Shown: positions 16,939 through 23,633 of the stretch, one piece after another | Numbering within the stretch: the stretch's first letter is position 1 | Layout of the letters: each line of letters opens with the position of its first letter | Assembly (NCBI GenBank): GCA_003153415.1 | Contig: PLYQ01000117.1 | Location: forward strand, 1-35,301 | Direction of reading: 5' to 3' | Length of the DNA: 35,301 bases | Source: Rhodospirillales bacterium | GTDB lineage: Bacteria; Pseudomonadota; Alphaproteobacteria; Reyranellales; Reyranellaceae | Notes under the pieces: generated by a model | Database searches by the model: none | What the model was told of the DNA's origin: nothing | Seen by the model: only the letters and a program-made list of their open reading frames with translations | Made by a program: the position numbers and the translations under genes

Positions 16939-17808
16939 TTGAAGAGACGCACTTTCGTCTCCGGTACGGCTGCGCTTGCGGCCGCCAGTGTGACCCCGCC
17001 GGCCTTCGCCGCGACCATCAAGCCCTATAGCTGGGATCTCAACCCGCCGACCGACAGCCGCGACAATTTCATCGCCTGGGGCAAGGGGCGCGGCGAGGAT
17101 CCGGTGTTTCTCGGCCAGCGCTGGGATCGTTTCCAGGCGCTCCTGAAGAACAAGGATATCTGGGGTGCCGCCACCATCCGTTCCTTCCTGCTGACGCCGC
17201 GCGAGGAATTCGCTTCGGTCAATCCCGCGATCCACAAGCGCGCCTACGAGCACGCCTTCCTCGACATCGGTTGGGGCGTCACCATGTCGGGCCCGCATCT
17301 GCAGGCGCGCATGACCAACGTCATCGATGTGAAGCGCGGCGAGAAGGTGCTCGAGATCGGCACCGGTTCGGGTGTGCAGTCGGCCTACATCGCCAACCTC
17401 ACCGAGAATTCCTACACGATCGAGATCATCAAGCCGCTGGGCGACCGCACGCGTGCGCTCTACGACAAGCTGATCGACAAGGGCTACACCGAGTACAAGC
17501 ACGTCAAAAGCAAGGTGGCCGACGGTTACTACGGCTGGGAAGAAGCGGGCCCCTTCGACAAGATCATCGTGACCTGCGGCATCGACCACGTGCCGCCGCC
17601 GCTCCTGCAGCAGCTCAAGGCGGGCGGCCTGATGGTGATCCCGGTCGGGCCTCCCGGCGCGCAGCGCGTGCTCAAGGTCGCCAAGACGCAAGGCGCCGAC
17701 GGATCGATCACCACCAGCCGCGAGGATATCTACGGCGGCAAGATCGTGCCCTTCGTGCCCTTCACCAAGCTCGACGGCGACAAGATCGTCGGCACGCACA
17801 ACCGCTAG
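16939..17808 (+). CDS. Exported (Tat-type signal) protein-L-isoaspartate methyltransferase-like protein
   Basis: A PIMT-family SAM-dependent methyltransferase fold with an export signal, 289 residues. TTG 16939 is chosen because AAGGAGGAATATC stands directly before it. The N-terminus KRRTFVSGTAALAAASVTPPAFA is a twin-arginine-like signal with cleavage near residue 24. The PIMT-type substrate loop is kept as TMSGPHLQARM (115-125; family form is TxSxPxxxAxM). SAM motif I is VLEIGTGSGV (137-146), the following acidic residue is Glu162, motif II is FDKIIVTCG (206-214) and motif III is LKAGGLMVIPVG (226-237). Canonical PIMT is cytosolic and shorter (about 210-220 residues); export of a SAM enzyme is unusual because SAM is cytosolic. 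It is first in a five-gene operon. The target is unknown, and non-catalytic use of the fold is possible. Confidence 0.82.
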   Translation: MKRRTFVSGTAALAAASVTPPAFAATIKPYSWDLNPPTDSRDNFIAWGKGRGEDPVFLGQRWDRFQALLKNKDIWGAATIRSFLLTPREEFASVNPAIHKRAYEHAFLDIGWGVTMSGPHLQARMTNVIDVKRGEKVLEIGTGSGVQSAYIANLTENSYTIEIIKPLGDRTRALYDKLIDKGYTEYKHVKSKVADGYYGWEEAGPFDKIIVTCGIDHVPPPLLQQLKAGGLMVIPVGPPGAQRVLKVAKTQGADGSITTSREDIYGGKIVPFVPFTKLDGDKIVGTHNR

Positions 17809-17836
17809 GCCGGGACGCTCCAGCAGGAATCACGCT

Positions 17837-20488
17837 TTGACCGTCTCGGTCGATCTCGACCATCGCCCGCCGCTCACCTTCTATCTGTCCGTCGGGCTGG
17901 TCGCCGGCAGCATCATCGCGCTGCAAATCGGCATCATGCGCGTGTTCTCCGTCGGCAGCTGGGCGCATTTCGGCTCGCTGGTCGTCAGTCTCGCCATGTT
18001 TGGCTTTGGGCTTACGTCGGCGGTGATGTGCGTGGGCAAGGGCTGGTTCGAGCGCCACTGGCAGGGCGCGGTCAAGGGCGCGCTGCTGGCCTTTGGGCCG
18101 CTGATGGTGGTGTGCAATCTCGCCGCCCAGCAGGTGCCGTTCAACGCCATCTTCCTGATCTCCGACCCGATGCAGAAGTGGCGGCTGCTCGCCAACTTCG
18201 TGCTCTACTTCCTGCCGTTCCTGGCCGGCGCGCTTTATCTCGGTGTGGTGTTCCTCAAGGCGCAGAAGACTTTCAATCGCGTCTACTTTGCCGATCTCGT
18301 CGGTTCCGGTTTGTGCGGGCTTTCCGTTCTGCTCGCCATGTACGTCTTCAACCCCGACGACCTCATCATGGCGCCGCTGCTGCTGTGGCTTGCGGGCGGC
18401 GTGTTGTGGTTCGTCTCGTTCGGCGACCGCCGCGGCCTCATCACCATCGTGGGTGTCGCCGTACTCGCCGCCGCCGTGCACTACGCTGCACCTCCGGTGC
18501 TCGGCATCCCCAAGCTCGCGGTGTCGGACTACAAGGGCGTGTCCTACGCGCGAAAGTTCCCTGACGCGCAGCGCACCTACGAACGCGCCTCGCCGTTCGG
18601 CTACATGGAGGTCTACTCCAGCTCCTACCTGCATTTCGCGCCGGGCCAGTCCGACAACGCCGCGTTCAACCTGAAGAACATGCCGGCCAACGCCTATCTC
18701 GGGCTCTACATCGATTCGGAAGGCCCGTCGGGCATCATCAAGGACCTGCCGGCCGAGGAGACGCCGTACTTCCGCTATCTGCCGATGTTCTATCCCTACG
18801 TGCTGAAGCCCGACCCCGAGACCTTCGTGGTGCAGTTCGGCGGTGGCCTCTCGACGGCCGTCGCGCTCAAATCGGGCTCGAGCCACGTCACCGTGGCCGA
18901 GGGCAACCCCGCGCTGTTGACGGCATTCCGAGAGGATGCAGGCTTGCGCGCCTTCACCGGTGACGTGCTACACAACTCCAAAGTCAGCGTCATCGACTAC
19001 GACGGTCGGCTCTACCTCGCCCACACCAGGAACCGCTACGACATCATCGACCTGTCGCTGGCCGACTCGGCGGGCCTGTCGAGCCCCGGCGGCTTCGCCA
19101 TCGTCGAGAAATATTCCTACACGCGCGAGGCGATGAGCGCCTACATGCGCGCGCTCAAGCCCGGCGGCCTCCTGTCGGTCACCTTGTGGAACAAGGAAGA
19201 GCCGCCCAAGTCGGTGCTGAAGCTCTACGCCACCATGGCTGCGGCGGCGCGCGACGTCGATGGCGGCAACATCGCCGACAAGTTCTATGTCGCCTCGTCC
19301 TATCTCTCGACGGCGACGGTGCTCTACAAGCGCGGCGGCTTCACGGCGGCGGAGATCGGCAAGCTCAACACCCACACCAAGGCGATGTCGTTCGACGAAA
19401 TCTACTATCCGGGTTTCAAGGTCGACGACTCCGACATTGCCCAGGTCCTGCAGGACTATCGCGACCAGTTCTTCTTCGAGGGCGAGGCGGCCGATCCGAC
19501 GGCGCCCTCCGAGAAGGAGCCCAACGACAAGCCGCCGCCGGGGATGACGCCGGCGGCGTCCGGCGCCGATGGGGCCAAGGACGCTGCTCCGCCGCCGCCG
19601 CGCATTCCGGCAACCGTGCTCGGCCGCATCGCCTGGCAGCGCCTCGTGAACGGCGGCTGGCAGAAGGTGGCGGAAGACTACGTCTTCGAGACCCGTATGC
19701 TGACCAACCACCAGCCCTACTTTGCCGCCTACATCAAGGTGAAGGACCTGCTGAAATTCACCGATCGCCTGGAGCTGGTGCAGGACGAGTGGGGCTACTT
19801 GCTGCTGTGGGCGACGCTCGGCATCGCGACATTGTTCGCGCTGACGCTGGTGCTGTTCCCGCTGATCTTCGGCTGGCGCACCATCTTCAGCCGCTATCCC
19901 GGCAAGGCGGGCACGATGGTCTATTTCCTTTGCCTGGGCCTGGGCTACATCATCGTCGAGGTGGGCATGATCTCCCACTTCATCCTGGCGCTCAGCAACG
20001 CCACGGTCTCGGCCTCGGTGCTGATCACCGGCATGCTGGTCTTCTCGGGTTGCGGCAGCTTCGTGTCGGAGCGCTACTACCCCCGCGCCCGCGCCATCAT
20101 GCCCCGGGTCTTTCTCGCGATCTTCGCCATCTTGGCGCTCTATGCCTTCACGATCGACTATGCGCTAGATTGGATCGGCACGCTGCCTTACGCGGTTCGC
20201 ATCGCCTGCTGCCTGCTCCTGATCATGCCGCCGGCCTTCCTGATGGGTTTCCCCATGCCGACGGCGATGACCACGCTCGGACGGCTGGGCAAGGACCACA
20301 TGTTCCTGTGGGCCTGGGGCATCAACGGCTGTTTCTCGGTGATCGGCGCCGCCCTGGCGCCGATCGTGGCCACCAGCTTCGGCTTACCGGGAGTCGTGCT
20401 GGTGGGCGCGGTCGCCTATCTCGTCGCCTTGCCCGCTTTCTTCTCCGTTCTGATGCCGCTTCCTGGAAAGCGGCCAGCAACGGCGTGA
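17837..20488 (+). CDS. Polytopic membrane protein with embedded spermidine-synthase-like domain
   Basis: An 883-residue inner-membrane protein from TTG 17837 (AGCAGGA upstream). About seven hydrophobic segments lie at 15-37, 42-65, 80-100, 117-140, 150-171, 176-195 and 201-222. A soluble domain (about 225-640) contains a Rossmann-like motif I, FVVQFGGGLSTA (330-341), the acidic Glu355 after it, YDIIDLSLAD (401-410) and LKPGGLLSVTLWN (440-452), resembling spermidine synthases. A Pro/Ala/Asp-rich linker (548-592) precedes an about six-helix C-terminal part (655-870) with MGFPMPTAM (803-811) and INGCFSVIGAALA (829-841), known from membrane-fused spermidine-synthase-like proteins. The usual aminopropyltransferase Asp residues are only partly kept, so spermidine synthesis is doubtful. 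If seven helices precede the domain, it lies on the other side of the membrane from the N-terminus. Confidence 0.8.
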   Translation: MTVSVDLDHRPPLTFYLSVGLVAGSIIALQIGIMRVFSVGSWAHFGSLVVSLAMFGFGLTSAVMCVGKGWFERHWQGAVKGALLAFGPLMVVCNLAAQQVPFNAIFLISDPMQKWRLLANFVLYFLPFLAGALYLGVVFLKAQKTFNRVYFADLVGSGLCGLSVLLAMYVFNPDDLIMAPLLLWLAGGVLWFVSFGDRRGLITIVGVAVLAAAVHYAAPPVLGIPKLAVSDYKGVSYARKFPDAQRTYERASPFGYMEVYSSSYLHFAPGQSDNAAFNLKNMPANAYLGLYIDSEGPSGIIKDLPAEETPYFRYLPMFYPYVLKPDPETFVVQFGGGLSTAVALKSGSSHVTVAEGNPALLTAFREDAGLRAFTGDVLHNSKVSVIDYDGRLYLAHTRNRYDIIDLSLADSAGLSSPGGFAIVEKYSYTREAMSAYMRALKPGGLLSVTLWNKEEPPKSVLKLYATMAAAARDVDGGNIADKFYVASSYLSTATVLYKRGGFTAAEIGKLNTHTKAMSFDEIYYPGFKVDDSDIAQVLQDYRDQFFFEGEAADPTAPSEKEPNDKPPPGMTPAASGADGAKDAAPPPPRIPATVLGRIAWQRLVNGGWQKVAEDYVFETRMLTNHQPYFAAYIKVKDLLKFTDRLELVQDEWGYLLLWATLGIATLFALTLVLFPLIFGWRTIFSRYPGKAGTMVYFLCLGLGYIIVEVGMISHFILALSNATVSASVLITGMLVFSGCGSFVSERYYPRARAIMPRVFLAIFAILALYAFTIDYALDWIGTLPYAVRIACCLLLIMPPAFLMGFPMPTAMTTLGRLGKDHMFLWAWGINGCFSVIGAALAPIVATSFGLPGVVLVGAVAYLVALPAFFSVLMPLPGKRPATA

Positions 20489-21501
20489 AGCGCCGCGCGC
20501 TGCTGTTGGGGGCCTTGCTGATGCCGACGGCTGCACATGCGCGGACGACAAAGCAGGCGGCGAAGAAACCCGCCCCGCCGCGTCCGCCATCCGGTCCGCA
20601 GCCGCTGAAGGAGGCCAAGACGCAGCTCATCGCGTTCAACGCCTCGGCCTTTCCCTATCGCGGCAACACTCCCGGCATCAACAAGCCGTTCCTCGACGCC
20701 CGCGACGGCAAACGGCGCGGCCACACCACCTTGCGCGGCGACGTGTGCTGGGAGGATACGACCTACAGCGATCGCCGGTCGCTGCTGTTCCTGCCGGCCG
20801 GATACAACCCCCAGCTTCCGGCACTGATCGTGCTCTATCTCCATGGCCAGGGTGCCACGCTCGAGCGTGACGTGCTGATGCGCCAGGCGGTGACGCGCCA
20901 GGTGGCCGAGTCCGGCCAGAACGTGGCGCTGGTGGCGCCGCAGCTTGCCTTCGATGCCGCCGACTCGAGCGCCGGGAATTTCTGGCGGCCCGGCCATTTC
21001 GCGACCTACATCGACGAGGCGGCGGAACGGCTGATGCGGCTCTATGGCGATCGCCGGGTCGGGCCGTCTTTCAACGCGGCGTCGGTCGTGATCGTGGCCT
21101 ATAGCGGCGGCTATCTCTCGGCGGCCTATGCGTTGGAACGCGGCGGGGCTACCCATCGCATCAAGGGCGTGATCCTGATGGATGCGCTCTATGGCGACGA
21201 AGACAAGTTCGCCGCCTGGGCCGCGTCGCGTCGCCGGCTCGCCTTTCTGTTCAGCGCCTATACCGACTCGACGCGCGAAGAAAATGCCACGCTGCAGGGG
21301 CTGCTCGCCAAACGGCGCATTCCCTATACGGTCAAGCTGCCCGCTTCGTTGACTCCCGGTACGATGGCGTTCGTGGCGACCGGTGGGCTCGATATGCATG
21401 GCGATTTCATGACACGCGCGTGGGCGCAGGATCCGCTCAAATCGGCCCTCGCCATGATTCCAGGATACCCGCGAATGGTTCGTGCTAAAAAGGCCGTATG
21501 A
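20485..21501 (+). CDS. Exported alpha/beta-hydrolase-like protein
   Basis: A 338-residue protein starting at GTG 20485, which overlaps the preceding stop (GTGA). The frame is open upstream, but only as an alternative frame of the membrane protein gene. Signal peptide: KRRALLLGALLMPTAAHA (cleavage near residue 19), then a Lys/Pro-rich linker (22-44). The hydrolase core has an oxyanion-type HGQG (120-123), the nucleophile elbow AYSGG with Ser207 (first Gly of GxSxG replaced by Ala), a candidate acid Asp233 in ILMDALYGDED, and His305 in LDMHGDF. It is probably an esterase or amidase of the periplasm. No named family is recognised. It ends in an ATGA overlap with the PhnZ-like gene. Confidence 0.75.
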   Translation: MKRRALLLGALLMPTAAHARTTKQAAKKPAPPRPPSGPQPLKEAKTQLIAFNASAFPYRGNTPGINKPFLDARDGKRRGHTTLRGDVCWEDTTYSDRRSLLFLPAGYNPQLPALIVLYLHGQGATLERDVLMRQAVTRQVAESGQNVALVAPQLAFDAADSSAGNFWRPGHFATYIDEAAERLMRLYGDRRVGPSFNAASVVIVAYSGGYLSAAYALERGGATHRIKGVILMDALYGDEDKFAAWAASRRRLAFLFSAYTDSTREENATLQGLLAKRRIPYTVKLPASLTPGTMAFVATGGLDMHGDFMTRAWAQDPLKSALAMIPGYPRMVRAKKAV

Positions 21502-22046
21502 GCGAACCTCTGCGCCAGGAACTTCTGGACATCTTCGTCGGCCGCGCCACCCGCCGCTATGGCTTGAGCGAGATCAATCAGCTTCAACATGCCCTGCAAG
21601 CGGCCACGCTGGCCGAAGCCGACGGTGCGCCGCCCGCGACCGTGCTGGCTGCGCTACTGCACGATGTCGGCCACATGGTTCATGATCTCGGCGAGGATCC
21701 GGCGGGCCGCGGTATCGACGACGTGCACGAGGAACTGGGCGCACGGTGGCTGGCCGAACGGTTCGGCCCCGAGGTCAGCGAGCCGGTCCGGCTGCATGTC
21801 GCGGCCAAGCGCTATCTCTGCGCCGTCGAGTCGGACTATTTCAGCAAGCTCTCGCCCGATTCCGTCCGAAGCCTTGGATTGCAGGGCGGGCCGATGTCGG
21901 CCGGCGAGATCGAGACGTTCCGGCGCCATCCGCAGCATGCCGAAGCGGTGCGCCTGCGCCGCTATGACGAGGCGGCGAAGGACCCTCGCGCCTCGACCCC
22001 CGACTTCGATCATTTCCTGCGCCACGTCGCCGCTTGCCGTCGATGA
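21498..22046 (+). CDS. PhnZ-like HD-domain mixed-valent diiron oxygenase (phosphonate-type)
   Basis: An HD-domain protein of 182 residues with the full pattern of the PhnZ/TmpB family, which oxidatively cleaves C-P bonds of hydroxylated phosphonates using a diiron centre. Predicted iron ligands are His31, His55, Asp56, His77, His100 and Asp157. Lys104 in HVAAKRYL and the block LGLQGGPMS (126-134) are family hallmarks. Tyr21 matches the gating Tyr24 of PhnZ, but the position equivalent to PhnZ Glu27 is Ser24, with Glu25 next to it, hinting at a different substrate. No PhnY-like hydroxylase or phosphonate transporter is in the window. The start ATG overlaps the previous stop (ATGA), and the end overlaps the next gene likewise. 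Family is well supported from remembered sequences; substrate is open. Confidence 0.82.
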   Translation: MSEPLRQELLDIFVGRATRRYGLSEINQLQHALQAATLAEADGAPPATVLAALLHDVGHMVHDLGEDPAGRGIDDVHEELGARWLAERFGPEVSEPVRLHVAAKRYLCAVESDYFSKLSPDSVRSLGLQGGPMSAGEIETFRRHPQHAEAVRLRRYDEAAKDPRASTPDFDHFLRHVAACRR

Positions 22047-22966
22047 TCGAGCGCCCGCAAGTCGAGGCGGCGTGGGATCGCATCCGGCCGCATGTCCGTC
22101 GCACGCCTGTCATCGAGCTGAAAGCCGGCAGCTTCGGCGTTTCTGCGCCTCTTGCGCTGAAGCTCGAGCAGATGCAGGTCAGCGGCTCGTTCAAGGGCCG
22201 CGGCGCCTTCCACAAGCTCCTGGCCTCGAAAGTGCCGACGGCCGGCGTGATCGCGGCTTCTGGCGGCAATCATGGCGCGGCCGTCGCCTATGCCGCCCGC
22301 GCGCTGGGCTACAAGGCCGAAATTTTCGTGCCGACCATCGCCTCTCCGGCCAAGGTGGAACGGCTGAAGAGCTATGGCGCAACGGTACATCAGGTCGGCG
22401 CGGTCTATGCCGAAGCGCGTGCCGCCTCGGAAAAGCGCGCCGGCGAAACCAGCGCGCTCGCCATCCCTGCCTATGAGGACCCTGTGGTGTTCGCCGGTGC
22501 TGGCAGCGTGGCGTTGGAGTTTGCCGAACAGGCGACCTTCGACACCTTGCTGGTCGCAGTCGGCGGCGGCGGCCTGATCGCGGGCTGTGCGGTGGCAATC
22601 GGTGCGGCGACAAAGATCGTCGCGGTCGAGACCGAAGGCACGCCGACACTTTACGAAGCACGCCGCGCAGGCAAGCCGGTCGAGGTGAAGATTTCCGGCA
22701 TTGCTGCCGACGCGCTGGGCGCCAGCCGCATCGGGGCGCCCAATTTCGAGGTCGCCCAGAAATTGGTGGCCGGATCGGTGCTGGTGAGCGACACCGCCGT
22801 GCGCGCCGCGCAACGCGCGCTGTGGGACGAGCTGAGACTGATCTCCGAGCCGGCCGGCGCCACCGGCCTTGCCGCGCTGATGGCCGGCGCCTATCGGCCG
22901 GCGTCGGGTGAGTGCGTCGGAGTGCTGATCTGTGGTGCCAATACGGAGCCGGCGTCCGCCGTCTAG
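22043..22966 (+). CDS. PLP-dependent threonine/serine dehydratase-like enzyme (fold type II)
   Basis: Cytoplasmic PLP enzyme of 307 residues; ATG 22043 overlaps the upstream stop (ATGA), better than the TTG nine bases earlier. The PLP lysine is Lys51 in SGSFKGRGAF, the substrate loop is SGGNHG (73-78), the phosphate-binding loop is GGGGLIAG (174-181), and AYEDPVVFAGAGSVALEF (143-160) corresponds to the dehydratase pattern. It lacks the C-terminal ACT regulatory domain of biosynthetic IlvA and resembles catabolic dehydratases, serine racemase and related ammonia lyases. As last gene of the five-gene operon beside a PhnZ-like oxygenase, it may process an amino acid or amino alcohol derivative made by that pathway. 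The reaction is inferred only at family level. Confidence 0.88.
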   Translation: MIERPQVEAAWDRIRPHVRRTPVIELKAGSFGVSAPLALKLEQMQVSGSFKGRGAFHKLLASKVPTAGVIAASGGNHGAAVAYAARALGYKAEIFVPTIASPAKVERLKSYGATVHQVGAVYAEARAASEKRAGETSALAIPAYEDPVVFAGAGSVALEFAEQATFDTLLVAVGGGGLIAGCAVAIGAATKIVAVETEGTPTLYEARRAGKPVEVKISGIAADALGASRIGAPNFEVAQKLVAGSVLVSDTAVRAAQRALWDELRLISEPAGATGLAALMAGAYRPASGECVGVLICGANTEPASAV

Positions 22967-22969
22967 GGT

Positions 22970-23018
22970 GATTCCACGACAAGCGGAATCGTTCACGCGC
23001 ATTCCGCCGCCGGCGGAA
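22970..23018. terminator. Two adjacent hairpins between convergent genes
   Basis: GATTCC (22970-22975) pairs with GGAATC (22985-22990) around a 9-nt loop. TTCCGCC (23002-23008) pairs with GGCGGAA (23012-23018) around GCC. They fill the 57-bp gap between the converging dehydratase gene and the small exported protein gene. Neither has a T-run, so they may act as a bidirectional transcription block or an mRNA end stabiliser. They also resemble the short palindromic intergenic repeats frequent in alphaproteobacterial genomes. Confidence 0.45.
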
Positions 23019-23023
23019 CCGCT

Positions 23024-23584
23024 CTAGCGCGTGACGGACGTCACGACGGCACGGTTGGCGCGGCCGGCACCGTCGCTGTAGTCGAAGCGGATGGCGAACT
23101 TGTCGGCGGGCGAGATCCACCAGCGTGAGATCGCGCGCTCGCCTTTGTCACCCTGCTCATTCATCTCGATCACGAACGTGTCGATCATGGCGTCGCCGGG
23201 GCCGGTGCGCCTCTCGTAGCGGGCGACCGTGAGTACGTAATGCCATTTGCGGCCGCCGGCGCTGTAGTCGGCCTCGATCTTCTTGCCGATCTGCAACGGC
23301 CACAGGCGTTCCGGCCTGAGCGCGGCGATGAAGGCCGAGGTGTCGCCGCCGTCGGCCGAGGGATTGTCGATCAGAAGCGCGCGGACCTTGGAGGGCTTAC
23401 CGCCCTGGACCTCCATTGTGCAATCCATGCCGTCGCGGCCGCGCGCCACCACCTTGGTGCCGCTGTCGTAGGTGAAGACCGTGCCCGAGTTGGGGCAGTC
23501 GAAGTCCATGGTCTGGGCGGCGGCAGGTCGGGCGAATGCGGCAACAACCAAGGCGAGGATGAACGGAAAAACAAATATCGGCAT
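23024..23584 (-). CDS. Small exported protein of unknown function
   Basis: A 186-residue protein with a clear signal peptide (FVFPFILALVVAAFARPAAAQ, cleavage near residue 23-24). The mature part has two cysteines (in DFDCPNSG and GMDCTMEV) that could form one disulfide, an otherwise soluble beta-rich composition, and aromatic segments RKWHYVLTVARY and RWWISPADKFAIRFDYSDG. I do not recognise the family. It faces the five-gene operon tail to tail and is downstream of the three-heme cytochrome gene, 49 nt away. No ribosome site precedes the ATG; a TATAAT box ends 7 bp before it, so a leaderless transcript is possible. Confidence 0.75.
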   Translation of the reverse strand: MPIFVFPFILALVVAAFARPAAAQTMDFDCPNSGTVFTYDSGTKVVARGRDGMDCTMEVQGGKPSKVRALLIDNPSADGGDTSAFIAALRPERLWPLQIGKKIEADYSAGGRKWHYVLTVARYERRTGPGDAMIDTFVIEMNEQGDKGERAISRWWISPADKFAIRFDYSDGAGRANRAVVTSVTR

Positions 23585-23591
23585 GGCGGCG

Positions 23592-23619
23592 ATTATAACG
23601 AAATCGCGCGAAATGGCAC
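23592..23619 (-). promoter_or_regulatory. Candidate leaderless promoter for the small exported protein
   Basis: On the minus strand a perfect -10 hexamer TATAAT lies at 23597-23592, and GTGCCA (four of six matches to TTGACA) at 23619-23614, 16 bp apart. Only seven bases (23591-23585) separate the -10 box from the ATG at 23584, so transcription should start at or next to the start codon. No ribosome site is present, which fits a leaderless mRNA. Confidence 0.5.
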
Positions 23620-23633
23620 GCCGTCGAGCATCG

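Noticed and set aside
16625-16942. Possible small gene in the 407-bp gap (105 codons, plus strand)
   Set aside because: Arg/Ser-rich translation, no ribosome site, and it runs through the regulatory region and ribosome site of the next gene.
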